The notes: generated by a model from the letters alone, not told the origin. A stretch of 64,000 nucleotides of DNA from Bedellia somnulentella (GCA_963576735.1 OY755171.1:17298001-17362000), one strand, 5' to 3'; positions 33,053 to 43,490 are shown, counted from the first letter of the stretch. Numbers and translations: made by a program.

Positions 33053-34239
33053 TGCTCCATTAACGCATTACCCTTTTTCACTCTTCTCTGAATATCTTCA
33101 TCACATTTTCCATCCCTTGTAAACAAACTTCCCAGATATACAAACTCCTTCACCTGTTCCACATCCTTACTATCAATCTTAATCACGCATTCTGTCACAT
33201 CTTCCTGCCTCTCAAAAACCATCGTTTTGGTCTTATCCACATTCACCCTCATTCCCTTTCTTACAAAAGACTTACATGCAATATTCATCATCTCTTGCAA
33301 CTCTTCTGCCGACGATGCAAGTAGCACTTGATCGTCAGCATACAAGAGGCATTTAATGATGAATCCACCCATTCTTAGTCGATAATCACTTTCACGCAAC
33401 TCTGTCAAACAGTCATCCATGAACAAATTGAAGAGCCACGGAGAAGCTACACATCCCTGTCGGACACCCCTAGAGATTCCAAACCAGTCAGTGTTTTCCC
33501 CGTTTACTCTTACACATGCACTAGAATCCTCATAGAGTGATACCAATGCACGTATAAGTTGACTCCCCAAACCGAACTTGGATAATACCTTCCATAAACA
33601 CTTTCTTACCACCCTATCATACGCCTTCTCTAAATCAATGAAGGAGCAATACACCTTTTGGTTCTTAGCTAAGAACTTTTCGGTGATGCGCCTTAGAGAG
33701 AAGATTTGATCCATACATCCCATTCCTTTCCTAAATCCTGCTTGCACATCCCATATTTTCTCATCAGTTTCATTCATCACTCTTTCAATCAATACCTTTG
33801 CATACAATTTACCGAAAATGCTGAGTAGGCTAATGCCGCGGTAGTTTTTAGCCTCCTGGCGTGACCCTTTTCCTTTATACAGGGGCACAATCACCGCCTT
33901 GCACCAGTCTTGTGGTACTTTGCCACTCGACCAGCACTTTTGGAAAAGGAAGTACAACCAAGAAGCCACCAACCCTTTACCAGCCCTCAGCATTTCGATA
34001 GTTATCCTATCATACCCTGCCGCCTTCCCTATTTTCATACTCTTCATTGCTTTCATTATTTCTTCCATACTGATCTCACTTTCACTAAAGGCACCGTTCC
34101 AATCAACTTTACTGTCGATTGGCGAAGAAACGGATGCATCCTCTATTTCAAAGAGTCCCTCAAAATAGTTCTTCCATACTCGTTTCATGCTACTTTCATC
34201 CGTCGCCAATTCACCCTGATCATCTTTTACTACATCCAC
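33040..34239 (-). pseudogene. LINE-X reverse transcriptase domain
   Basis: 400 uninterrupted codons of RT. Counting from the GTG at 34239: IVPLYKGKGSRQEAKNYRGI (about residues 117-136), QAGFRKGMGC (166), motif A SFIDLEKAYDRV with catalytic Asp 202, motif B GVRQGCVASPWLFN (258-271), motif C YADD (300-303, DNA about 33331-33342). The GTG is not a true start. The frame is open further upstream to a TAG at 34357-34359 and belongs to the long ORF. A one-base frameshift at its end (about 33045) separates it from the C-terminal part. Confidence 0.85.
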
Positions 34240-34531
34240 TCTCGTGTTTTGGGAAACTCCCTTTTCTTTCCGGACATATTTCCAGAACAGCTTTTGGTTA
34301 TTCCGGAAATTATCAGTGAGTTTCCTCTCAGACCATTCTATCAGATCACGCTTTTTCTATTCTATTTTCTTCTGAACCTCATTTTTAACTCTCTTATATT
34401 CATCTTCACTATTTTTCACTACATCATCTGTTACTCTCGCATCCATCCGTTTACTAGCTCTGACCGCTAGTAAATCTAACCAAGCTTTCTTCTTATCTTC
34501 GACTGCCTCTTTCACACTCTTATACTTTTTA

Positions 34532-35604
34532 CTACTCTAGTCTTTTTGACCTTTTACACAATCCACATACTTCCGTCGCACATTCAACCATTGTCGATTT
34601 GAGCACATTCCATACTTCTTCTATTTCCATTTCATCCCTCATCTCCACGCAACTTAGTCTATCATCCAATTTCTTCACGTATTCATCACTGATCTTTTCA
34701 TCATCTTGCAATTTCTCCACTTTTATTCTCGCAAGATCCGTTGTTGACACTTTGGCCCTATGACGCCAACGCGTGCACAGACCTCTTACTCGGGATATAA
34801 CAAGAAAGTGATCTGTGCCAACATTCGTGCCCCTATAGACTCTGGTGTCAACAACCTTTGCTCTCAGCCTTTCTTCAACAATCACAAAATCAATCATACT
34901 TCTCTCGTTTCCTCTCTGTCTTGTATACATATGGATATCTTTGTGTTCAAACAACGTGTTTGTAACACAAAGATTCCTCGCCAAACATACCTCAATAACT
35001 TTCTCGCCATTTTCGTTCACCCTTTGATCACCATACTTTCCTAAAACCTTTTCACAACCGTTGCGTTACACACCAACCCAGCCATTAAAATCTCCTAACA
35101 TTACAATTCTCTCATTCTGATCACACCCATTCACAACATCATCTAACAAATTCCAAAACTCCTCCCTCTCGGAAAGTGACTTAGACATGTCCGGAGCATA
35201 CACACAAATTATGCGCATCCGGACAAGCCCTATTTTCACCTTTAGCCACAGGAGCCAGTCAGACATTCGTAACCTTTCATACACTGAGCCATCCTTTCAG
35301 ATATCAGAAGTCCCACGCCTTGGCAAGCCCTGTCGCTGTCAGCCACGCCTGACCAGATCGCTGTAATGTTGCCAAGTTGTGAAACCTCTTTTTCCTTTCG
35401 CTTCGTTTCATTCACACACAGAAAATCTATTTTACTTTCATCCATTATCAAACATACTTCATCTAATTTTTCATGCATCCCTCCACACACATTCAACGTA
35501 CTGAAGCGGGTCTCTCTAGCCCACATTTCGCCCCGCGAAGAACCACGGCGTGATGAGTAGCGAGCTGCATCGCCGCCTCCGTGTTTATTTTTAATTGCAC
35601 ACAT
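34532..35604 (-). pseudogene. LINE-X endonuclease region (broken)
   Basis: The first ATG at 35602-35604 opens MCAIKNKHGGGDAARYSSRR. AP-endonuclease landmarks follow: FSTLNVCGG, DFLCVNETK (catalytic Glu), IICVYAP, MLGDFNGW (Asp/Asn), SMIDFVIV and GTDHFLV (terminal Asp-His). This enzyme nicks the target DNA to prime reverse transcription. Breaks: a frameshift near 35245-35284, an in-frame stop at 35066-35068, and a frame change with a stop at about 34532. The copy cannot make an intact protein. Confidence 0.8.
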
Positions 35605-35742
35605 TTTGGCCCCACGATAAGCAAGGGAAATAAACTGTCCACCTAGCCAGAGCCCCGCATGACTAGGTAAGGTTATTTAGTACCCGGAGTGCACCAAGCT
35701 CCGGGACGGCGGAATAATATTTTTGTATTTATAATTATTTTT

Positions 35743-35949
35743 GTGAGAAGTAATCAGAGAAAAATTAACACATCCTTACTGTATCACTGCATTTCACTTC
35801 ACGGGTAAAATGTTATTTTTAAATAGACAATCGCAAGTGTTTTTACCCGAAGCACAGTAAACTATACTACAGGATTTAAATGAGGAATTATTTTCTTCTG
35901 TTTGTCATGAATAGAAAGAAAAACATAAATTTATACTATTAGGTTTTGT
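35743..35949. other. AT-rich spacer
   Basis: Nothing recognised. Confidence 0.4.
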
Positions 35950-36070
35950 TTTGTATGAAAACCTCATATGGGGATTATTACTTATCAATTATTTGTTATA
36001 TGTTTACAGGGGGCGTATACCCGAATGTCGCGGGCTCGAGTGCCGGTGGTGTCCAAAATTTTTATTTGTT
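35950..36070 (+). mobile_element. Decayed family C element
   Basis: TGAAAACCTCATATGGGGAT, then GGGGGCGTATACCCGAATGT and CGCGGGCTCGAGTGCCG. The 5' (A box) half of the core is lost. Adjoins the mariner remnant and may have truncated it. Confidence 0.5.
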
Positions 36071-36084
36071 TTATTGATTTATAA

Positions 36085-36690
36085 AAAATTGACGACTTGT
36101 GCTTACGAGCCAACTCCAAAGAAATGTCGCCGTGCACGAACAAATGGTCGCCTCGGTTTTCTGTAAAACGGGTCATATTGCTACTGTTGTGCTAGAGAAT
36201 GAAAGAACGGTAAACTCCGAATAGTATGTGACAGTTTGTACTCCAACAGTAATATCAGCTTGGTGTGACAAGCGACCGAAGTCAGGAATCCGGCATCTTC
36301 TCTGGCACCACGACAATGCGGCGCCGCACACGTCTGCCAGAACACTAGACTTTTCCAACTCGAAAAATGTGTCAATTCTCCCTCACCCGCCATATTCCCC
36401 TGACCTAGCGCCGTGTGATTTTTACTTATTTCCAAAAATCAAAGAAAAACTAAAGGGGAAGATGTTTGAAAGCAAAGAAGATGCGCTGGTTGCCTATAAC
36501 TTCGAGGTTTCTGAGGTATCTAAAGAAGAGTGGTCACAGGTATTTTCCAATTGGTTCAGGCGTATGTAAAAGTGTATAAGTGCTCAGGGTCACTACTTTG
36601 AAAAGATCGATACTTGTTATAAAGTATAAATTTTATAATTTTTGAGTATCTAGTTTCTTTTGGCATTCCCCTCGTATTCAGTTTTGCACT
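36085..36690 (+). pseudogene. mariner-like transposase remnant
   Basis: C-terminal half of a mariner/Tc1-superfamily DDE transposase. From about 36150: KTGHIATVVLENERTVNSE, then a stop. The open frame 36228-36569 holds WHHDNAAPHTSARTLDF (second catalytic Asp) and LPHPPYSPDLAPCDFYLFPK. The third Asp is in CDF, 34 residues after the second, which is the mariner D34D spacing. The first catalytic Asp and N-terminal DNA-binding domain are missing, replaced by a family C sequence. Dead copy. The frame ends at 36569 after a normal mariner C-terminus. Confidence 0.85.
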
Positions 36691-36812
36691 TTTATATAAA
36701 GAGTGCATACACTAAATCATTTTTTACTGTTTAACTCTTTTAGTATAGGCACTTTTATTTATCAATAGCGTCTTTAAATAGACGTTGAAACAAGATTATT
36801 ATTGTTTGTGAT

Positions 36813-36994
36813 TATACTCACGGCTAGAAATAGCTAAAATACTTACTACTTCTCAGTCACTTTTGGAAGTTGAGTTGGGAAACGATTGCCAAATAAATGT
36901 TGTTGGTGATGAGTCTCCAACCACTTCGCCCAAAATCACTTAAAAAGCCGCAATTGAAATTGGTTAGTCATATTCTAAGCCGACACTATACAGC
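36813..36994 (-). mobile_element. Family A SINE, diverged and internally deleted
   Basis: TATACTCACGGCTAGAAATA, CAGTCACTTTTGGAAGTTGA, GGTGATGAGTCTCCAACCAC and CTAAGCCGACACTATACAGC in order. About 60 nt are missing near the 5' part. Confidence 0.7.
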
Positions 36995-37370
36995 CTACTA
37001 TTGTAAGTTATTATAATTAGTTTTATCCAGCAAGTAGGTTATATATTATAGTTTACCGAAATTAATTGTTGAGTTTTGATCAATTGAAAGAATTTTGATC
37101 AAATTTATTTATCCTAATACCATTTAACATGATGTTCAGAGAGATCCCATTCCGCTTATTCACTATAGCGACGTGCCTATCGCTGGTTGTACGAGTAGTT
37201 ATGTCTATATTACGAAATGTGTTTCAATATCAGCTATTGCTTAAGTGCTTGTGATAGAGAATGCGACCATTATTTTGATAATGTAACAAAATTGGTATCG
37301 TGTTATGTAAGAGTTGAATGGAATGGATTTCTTATTGAAGTCGTTTTTGGATTTTTGTATGCATTACTTA
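36995..37370. other. Stretch without recognised gene
   Basis: AT-rich. About 37128-37200 has weak family B traces (CATGATGTTCAGAGAGA, ACGTGCCTATCGC). Confidence 0.35.
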
Positions 37371-37606
37371 GGTAGTAACGACTTAGAATAGCAATTACCC
37401 ATTTCTTTCCAAAGATGCCGGAAGGAAGACTAAGGGGTTTGGAATTAAAGTGTTTTTTGGGCGATGTAGCTGACTCATCACCATCCTTCTTCAGCCTTCC
37501 ATCCACTTCCGAAATTAGCTGAGTTTTTTTAGTCTGTTACTCTGGCAATGGTGTTTATGAATGCTTATGAGATTTAAAGCCATGAGTAAATGTATGTATG
37601 TATACT
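37371..37606 (+). mobile_element. Old family A SINE
   Basis: Recognisable by GTAACGACTTAGAATAGCA, TTTTTTGGGCGATGTAGC, ACTCATCACCATCC, AAGCCATGAGTAAATG and a (TATG)n tail. Strongly diverged. Confidence 0.6.
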
Positions 37607-38295
37607 CGTATTGTATGCAGTATTGTAGATGACTAGTAATCTTGTCTGGTTTTGAACAATATTTTTTAACTTCGTTAAATCTCCTTACTTCTAGATTCCT
37701 TACTGTATTAACTAAACATTATCTCTAAGAAATGATACTGCTATGTTACCAGAAAAATATTTTTAGGAATCAATTTCATTGAACCAAATCATATTATTAC
37801 CAATAGAACTACTTAGTTTCTTATTTTTTCTTATTTAATGTTAATCATTCTGATATCTCATTCCTACGGGGTAGGGTAAGTAAGGTAGATGGTACTAATT
37901 GCATAATAATACAGAGCTAACCTCTTACTCTATTTCAAAACAGTTTACATTGACGTCCTCTTCTAATAACATTGTCTCAAATATTTACTAGAATCTTAGT
38001 ATGAATAAATTATAATTATAATGAAATTATTATATTTAGTTATGCATGTAATGCATACCTTGAAAATTGTGGTACTAGTATTATAAAATATATATATCTA
38101 AAATGCTAAATATTTCAAAAAATAGTTTAATCACAAAACCGGTTTCAATTAAATTATCGTACATTCCTATTCCGAAATTGCGCTTGTAATAAAATCAACT
38201 ATTTAAATCAAAAAGTAGTGTATCATTATAAAATAATAGGGTCAGAAATATTTATGTAGTCACCTTGTGATTATACATAAATAAATTCACATAAT
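37607..38295. other. AT-rich stretch without recognised gene
   Basis: Nothing recognised. Confidence 0.4.
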
Positions 38296-38360
38296 TAAGG
38301 CTATAAATCATCAAAACAAGAAGCCAAAGCTTTGGAATTAGAAATTTATCAGCCACGTGT
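38296..38360 (-). mobile_element. Family A 3' fragment
   Basis: AGGCTATAAATCATCAAAAC and CAAAGCTTTGGAATTAGAAA match the A 3' half on the minus strand. The rest is cut off where LINE-Y begins. Confidence 0.5.
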
Positions 38361-38363
38361 AAA

Positions 38364-40305
38364 ATGTGATAGAAGAAGAAGAAGAAGAAAGACGTTTATT
38401 CGCCATGTGTGGCACAAAAAACATACAAACAAAAAGTAATAATATACATAATAACTATTAAAATAACTTAAAATTAACACAATATTAAATATGAAAAAAA
38501 GAGGAAAACAAACAACTTAACAAAAACACACTAGTTAATACTTATTCTAAGTCCTTTGCGCCACTGCAACAGCGAATTGGTACTGACTCAGCATTACGTT
38601 GTGAATCGTTTGACTCCCAACACTGATTTTCAGTCAGTACCATTGTAGAGTGACAACACAGGCATCACACTAATACACTTTATTATGTAGAACTTTTCAG
38701 CTGGACAAGGGACAGTAAATACACATACACATAAATAAATATAGAACATTATTTGCAAACAATTACAATAAAATACACGTATATGACAAAATTTCGATAA
38801 TACATAAACATAACAGAAGAAATCTTGGCTGGAGGGTAAAATTATGCAAAATAATATATTGATATATTAGAGCAAACACCTACACGCTTCATTTTTCATT
38901 TTTCTATAATAAATAAATTTCAAAATATAATATAAACAATAATAAATGTATGCCAAATAAATAAATAATATAAATTTTACTGATGTGCCAGCAAAAACTC
39001 CTTCAGCTTACGCTTAAAGGTGTTCCTGCCGAACACATCCCGGATTGGTGGAGGAAGATCGTTCCAGCACTTGGACGCTGCAAACCTGAAAGAACCTCTA
39101 AAAGCTGCGGATCGGTGCATTGGCAAGATCGCCCTGACTTTGAACTGATAGCCACTGTTGGACCATTGCAGTTTTTTATACAAATAAGCCGGTGATTCTA
39201 GCCTAACAACTCCAAACAACAATGTGGCGAGGTGTAGTCGTCTCCGCGCTTGCATTTTTAGCAGCTTTGCATCGTCCAAGTACGGGGTAACGTGGGAGCG
39301 AGGAGGGATTTGAAAGCAAAAACGGGCACATGCGTTTTGCACTCGCTGTATCAATTTCTGTGTACGAGCCAGTATGCAACCCTCATAGACCACATCACAA
39401 TAGTTTAATCTCGACAATATCAGCGATTCACAAAGGTAGATACGCAAATCCACACTTAGGTAATCGCGTATATTATAAAGAACCTTGAGACGATAGAAGC
39501 AGTTACTCACTACTGATGAGATATGGTTTTCGAACCGTAGTTCCCCATCCATCAGCAGGCCAAGGTTGCGAACCTCCTCTACCCTCTCTAGTGGTTGGTC
39601 CCTGATAGCTACATCATGGTCCGCAAGAACTTCCAACGTATTATGAATTTGAGTCTTTGTTCCAAGGACCATAAATTTGCATTTGAGAGGATTAAGGGCT
39701 AAACAGTTTTTCTCAGACCAACTTACAATTCTATTTAAATCACTATTTAATTTTTCAACCGTTTCTGAAGTATTTCTCGGCAGACCAGACACATATATTT
39801 GGACATCATCGGCATAAATGTGATATCGGCTATTATTGATTTGATTAACCAGATCGGCGGTATAGACTATAAATAAAAGAGGTCCCAAAATCGAACCCTG
39901 CGGTACGCCTCTCGTAAGATGACTTTCAGAGGAGTTGCATATACTGCCATCTCTTTTTTGCAACGCCACAAATTGTTTCCGGTCGGTGAGATAACTGTCA
40001 AACCAACGAACAGTATTGACATCAAAGCCATAGTACGACAACTTCGAAAGCGTCAGGGGTATGCACAAACAATCAAATGCTCTAGAAAAGTCCAACAACG
40101 CTAACAATGTACTAAATCCTTCATCCCTGTCATTCAAAATGTTATCAACAACATCAATTAGCGCTGTTGCGGTGGAATGACCCTTTCGAAAACCCGACTG
40201 GTGTTCCGGCAAAATTTTATTCTTTTCTAGATATTCTGTCATCTGATTGCAAACCACCCTTTCCACTATCTTAGATGCGCATGGAAGGATACTTATTGCA
40301 TATAT
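38364..40305 (-). mobile_element. LINE-Y, 5'-truncated CR1/L2-like retrotransposon
   Basis: A 1.94-kb minus-strand element: RT ORF end plus about 610 nt of 3' UTR finishing in a (TTC)n tail (38370-38390). Its 5' end is cut inside the RT domain, directly next to the tail of an A SINE. LINE-Y shares its C-terminal signature with the fragment at 6998-7690 but not the 3' end of LINE-X, so it is a separate lineage. Confidence 0.8.
38977..40302 (-). CDS. LINE-Y reverse transcriptase, partial but open
   Basis: About 440 codons without a stop. From the truncated end: ISILPCASKIVERVVCNQM (the frame extends 11-12 codons upstream of the GTG at 40264-40266), HQSGFRKGHSTATALIDVV, motif A LALLDFSRAFD, motif B GVPQGSILGPLLF, motif C HIYADDVQIY, NPLKCKFMVLG, LSRLNYCDVVYE, and the C-terminal FRFAASKCWNDLPPPIRD ... 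FKRKLKEFLLAHQ before the stop. These motifs are typical of the CR1/L2/Daphne group. The endonuclease half is absent. The undamaged frame implies a recent insertion. No native start codon. Confidence 0.85.
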   Translation of the reverse strand, partial: YAISILPCASKIVERVVCNQMTEYLEKNKILPEHQSGFRKGHSTATALIDVVDNILNDRDEGFSTLLALLDFSRAFDCLCIPLTLSKLSYYGFDVNTVRWFDSYLTDRKQFVALQKRDGSICNSSESHLTRGVPQGSILGPLLFIVYTADLVNQINNSRYHIYADDVQIYVSGLPRNTSETVEKLNSDLNRIVSWSEKNCLALNPLKCKFMVLGTKTQIHNTLEVLADHDVAIRDQPLERVEEVRNLGLLMDGELRFENHISSVVSNCFYRLKVLYNIRDYLSVDLRIYLCESLILSRLNYCDVVYEGCILARTQKLIQRVQNACARFCFQIPPRSHVTPYLDDAKLLKMQARRRLHLATLLFGVVRLESPAYLYKKLQWSNSGYQFKVRAILPMHRSAAFRGSFRFAASKCWNDLPPPIRDVFGRNTFKRKLKEFLLAHQ

Positions 40306-40307
40306 TG

Positions 40308-40558
40308 ATACATACAGACATACATATGCTTACGGCTATATTCCCTAGAAGGGGTAGCCAGAGCTAAGGAATTATAAATTCCTCAGCCACTTTTGGAAAT
40401 TGAGTGGGTTAAAAGATGGTAAAAATAAAGGTTTTTGGTGATGGGTCTCCAACCGCATCGCCCAAAAATCCAATAAAAAGCCCAATACCCTTAGTCGCTT
40501 CTTACGACACCCGTGGGTACAAAGGGGTAGCGACATTCTAAGCCGGCACTACACTGCT
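40308..40558 (-). mobile_element. Family A SINE, older subtype
   Basis: Minus-strand copy with CTTACGACACCCGTGGGTAC and CTAAGCCGGCACTACACTGC. The tail (CATACAGACATACA) abuts the truncated end of LINE-Y. Confidence 0.85.
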
Positions 40559-40592
40559 GAAAAGGCACTAAAAAGTGATACTACCGTGATAA

Positions 40593-41343
40593 AAAAAAAC
40601 AAAAACTATGGTTTTTGAGAGACAGGTGAATATGACCGAATGCGTGATTGAGATTAATGGTAAGAAAGTGGAACAAGTGAAAGAGTTTGTATATTTGGGA
40701 AGTTTGTTTACTAGGGATGGAAAGTGTGATGAAGATATCGAGAGAAGAGTGAAAAAGGGTAATGCGGTAAATGGAGCACTGGATAGTCTAATGTCTAGTC
40801 AGTCGGTGTCTGAAAAGGCCCGAATGGCTGTGCATGATGCTGTCCTCGTTCCTACGCTTATGTATGGCAGTGAATGTTGGGTGTGGCAGAAGAAGCATGA
40901 AAGTAGAGTGAATGCAGTAGAAATGAGATCCCTCAGAAAAGTGTGTAATGTAAGGTTATGTGATCGTGTGAGGAATGATGTGATTCGTGAAAGGTGTGGT
41001 GTAAAAGATGATATTGTAAGAAAGATAGAAAAAGGAATGTTGAGATGGTTTGGGCACATAGAGAGGATGGATGACAGTAAATTGGTGAAAGAGATATATA
41101 GAGCCAATGTGGAAGGTAATGTTAGTAGAGGACGACCTCGGAGGACACATTTGGATCAAATAGAAAATGTGCTCAAAAAGGCAGGTGTCCGCAGTATGAA
41201 GAATAAAAGAGCATGTATGAAAAGATTGATGGATGTAAACGAAGCCAGAGAGGTTTGCCAGGATCGTACAAAGTGGCGATCGATAGTCTCTGCCTACCCC
41301 AATGGGAACTAACGGCGTGAGAATATGTATGTATGTATGTATG
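40593..41343 (+). mobile_element. 5'-truncated LINE-X with TSD
   Basis: TSD TACCGTGATAA at 40582-40592 and 41344-41354. Contains the C-terminal third of the ORF, the short 3' end CTACCCCAATGGGAACTAAC and a (TATG)n tail identical in type to the A SINEs. The target is the first bases of a B SINE (ACCGTGATAACACAGTGGG). Confidence 0.9.
40608..41312 (+). CDS. LINE-X ORF C-terminal part, open
   Basis: 234 codons with no break. The Met is internal (MVFERQVNMTECVIEINGKK corresponds to a point after the RT motif C in the full-length copy). It runs through YLGSLFTRDGKCDEDIERRV, MYGSECWVWQKKHES, RWFGHIERMDD, GRPRRTHLDQIE and ends VCQDRTKWRSIVSAYPNGN. This region lies after the RT. Its function is unknown to me, though conserved Trp/Cys/His residues suggest structure. 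It provides the reference frame for the broken copies at 32516, 44730, 45085 and 59596. Confidence 0.85.
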   Translation: MVFERQVNMTECVIEINGKKVEQVKEFVYLGSLFTRDGKCDEDIERRVKKGNAVNGALDSLMSSQSVSEKARMAVHDAVLVPTLMYGSECWVWQKKHESRVNAVEMRSLRKVCNVRLCDRVRNDVIRERCGVKDDIVRKIEKGMLRWFGHIERMDDSKLVKEIYRANVEGNVSRGRPRRTHLDQIENVLKKAGVRSMKNKRACMKRLMDVNEAREVCQDRTKWRSIVSAYPNGN

Positions 41344-41640
41344 TACCGTGATAACACAGTGGGTAGAACACCGTTAATGGTACAGACGATGGGGTTTCGA
41401 ATCCCGGGTCGGGCCTACACTAATTTGTCTTTACTAAAGTATACCCTATATAAGTTATACCCTGTCATGTGACAGTATATTAGTACAAAACGGCGATAGG
41501 CCTCTTATCTTGTGAGTGCGCTGTCCAAGCAAAATGTGGGAACTCTGAACACCAGGTGACAATGCCACGTGATGTTCAGATATATTAGTACCTCTGCCAA
41601 CCCCTTCGGAGATATACGGCATGAAAGTTTGAGTTTTATT
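41344..41640 (+). mobile_element. Family B SINE
   Basis: Starts ACCGTGATAACACAGTGGGT, with B box GGTTTCGAATCCC and a shortened middle. Ends TTCGGAGATATACGGCATGA with a degenerate tail. Its first bases are duplicated by the LINE-X insertion on its left. Confidence 0.8.
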
Positions 41641-42064
41641 TGAGTTGTAAAAGGTTAGTGGGGGAAATATTTCCAAATGAAGGATTGGTCCTTATAAGTC
41701 TGCAACCACACCTTCCAATAATCATCCCCGATATCCAGTTGGCTCTTTTGTCACCCACACGAATATATGGGTTCATAATATTAACCAAAGTCATAGATGT
41801 GGATGTTTTGAGCTTTGGAGAGCACATTAAGCCGTGTACTAGGTAAACGAAAAAATTTTGCATGCCCGAACTAAGTACAAGCCTAATATATTGAACTGTA
41901 TGCTGGAAATGGTTGATTCTTCACCCTTACGTCTATAATATAGATGAGGTCCAGTCATCCCGTACAACTTGAAGGGTGAAGAACCAAAAATTGTTATCTA
42001 TTTATCTATCCAAGTGTATTTCATGTTTTTAGTAACATAGATAATAAGTGAAACACCAACACTA
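41641..42064. other. Stretch with weak SINE A trace
   Basis: 41644-41735 has minus-strand A-like order (GTAAAAGGTTAGTGGGGGAA, GTCTGCAACCACACC), very diverged. GATTCTTCACCCTT (about 41919) and AAGGGTGAAGAACC (about 41973) form a 14-nt inverted repeat. Confidence 0.35.
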
Positions 42065-42117
42065 AAAAAAAATATACCGGTCGAATTGAGAACACTCCTT
42101 TTTTGAAGTCGGTTAAA
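42065..42117 (-). repeat. AACCGACTTC-type repeat end
   Basis: TATACCGGTCGAATTGAGAA, then CCTTTTTTGAAGTCGGTTAA: the inverse of 43000-43044. A terminal piece of a repeat common in Lepidoptera (recalled, unverified). Confidence 0.6.
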
Positions 42118-42200
42118 TATGGACTAAAGTTGTCTTTTCTTTTTTTAATACCCGTTTCCAGAAAGGCTAAAGTTCCTTGTTGAGGCGCATACGACTCTTA

Positions 42201-42338
42201 CGCCCGATTTCTGAATTGAGTATTTCAGCTGAGAACGACTTAAGTATCGTTTTGTCTTATTCAGTTGTTAAGATTTTAAAGCGACAGAACGATACTTAAG
42301 TTGTCCTCAGCTGAAATACTCAATTCAGAAATCGGTCG
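42201..42338. mobile_element. Palindromic MITE, copy 1
   Basis: Inverted arms of about 60 nt: CGCCCGATTTCTGAATTGAG at one end, complement CTCAATTCAGAAATCGGTCG at the other. Inner arm ACTTAAGTATCGTTTTGTC pairs with GACAGAACGATACTTAAGT. TTA on both sides may be a TSD. No coding frame. Confidence 0.75.
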
Positions 42339-42739
42339 TTAGTGTGTGTAAACATTTAAAGTCCCAAAAAACACGTTATATAGGATTAGACTAGACTTGG
42401 GTTATTCTGACAGCAAAACCAAAAGACTAATGGCTGCTTAATATTCATGCCTCTTTTTTATCGACTACGGACGCGAGCCTGATTTGCTTGAATGTGAGTT
42501 TAAGACTTATTATAAAAAACTGTCGAGCAGGATTCTAAAAATAGTACCTTCGATCTAAATAAAAAACCAGTTGTTAAATAAAAAAACCCGTTTATTAGTT
42601 CCAACTGAAAAATTTTGTACTAGAACGCTGCCCGCAATGCAGACGAGCTTTCAAGTTAATTTAAAACTAAAAGAATCTCGTTAAAACTCGGCTTTGTTGT
42701 ATGAGGATAGGATTAGACTTGCTATTACTATCAGACAAA
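42339..42739. other. Stretch between MITE copies
   Basis: AT-rich. Nothing recognised. Confidence 0.4.
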
Positions 42740-42901
42740 CGCCCGATTTCTGAATTGAGTATTCCAGCTAAGAACAACTTAAGTATCGTTCTGTCGCATT
42801 GAAATCTTAACAACTGAATGAGACAAAACGATACTTGAGTCGTTCCCAGCAACATTTCAGCAACAGACGTTATCAGCAATATTCAATTCAGAAATCGGGC
42901 G
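42740..42901. mobile_element. Palindromic MITE, copy 2 (opposite orientation)
   Basis: Same ends as copy 1 (CGCCCGATTTCTGAATTGAG). The centre GTCGCATTGAAATCTTAAC is the complement of the copy 1 centre. One arm carries extra bases (CAACATTTCAGCAACAGACG). Confidence 0.75.
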
Positions 42902-42994
42902 TAATAGATAATAATAAGTCGCATTTTACATTTGTAAACAATTTATGTTGTCGTTTTTGCTGTGTAGTGCTGGCTTAGAATAGCACTACCCATT

Positions 42995-43490
42995 TTTTTT
43001 AACCGACTTCAAAAAAAGGAGTGTTCTCAATTCGACCGGTATATTTTTTATTTTTTTTTTATGTTTGTTCGCCGATTACTTTGCCATTTATGAACCGATT
43101 TTGATTATTATTTTTTTATTCGAAAGAAGATACTCCCGGATTGGTACCATGATGAGGATATCAGGGTCTGATGATGGGATCCTGGAGAAATCGAGGGGAA
43201 CCCTCAAATTTTATAGGCAAATGTACCGCGTTTTACATATTTTCTGAACTTATATTGGCATTTGCTTCTGAAAATCATATTGTTATGCTGCTGAGCTGAT
43301 GATAGAAGGTGTGGATCCTCAATCACTAGGTATTAGGAAACAGTTCTTTCCACATTCTATATAGATTTATACTCCTCTTCGTAGCTTTTATGAAGAGAAG
43401 TACAGGTTCACTAAACATTCTTTTGTTATGTTATTGTTACCGAGAAAGTACCATGAGACCAGGATCTGATGATGGCATCCCAGGAAATCG
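42995..43490 (+). repeat. AACCGACTTC-type dispersed repeat
   Basis: Begins TTAACCGACTTCAAAAAAAG, then TTCTCAATTCGACCGGTATA, GAACCGATTTTGATTATT and GGATCTGATGATGG-type phrases. The unit GTACCATGA ... TCTGATGATGG ... ATCGAGGGGA occurs twice (43146-43200 and 43450-43495), so it is partly duplicated. Non-coding. Confidence 0.55.

Larger units (their letters stand above)
32492..35730 (-). mobile_element. LINE-X, near full-length RTE-type retrotransposon
   Basis: A 3.24-kb minus-strand element between perfect 12-nt TSDs ATAATTATTTTT (32480-32491 and 35731-35742). In element order: a 5' UTR of about 125 nt with GTGCACTCCGGGTACTAAAT, one broken ORF of about 1,030 codons (AP-like endonuclease, reverse transcriptase, C-terminal domain), then a very short 3' end TCTGCCTACCCCAATGGGAA, GGCGTGAG and a (TGTA)n tail. 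A single APE-RT ORF, a short 3' UTR and a tandem-repeat tail are RTE-like. Clade placement is inferred. The 3' end resembles those of the A and B SINEs. Confidence 0.88.

Noticed and set aside
33910..34470. 186-codon plus-strand frame across LINE-X
   Set aside because: It is the antisense reading of the RT region, whose minus-strand frame has all RT motifs.
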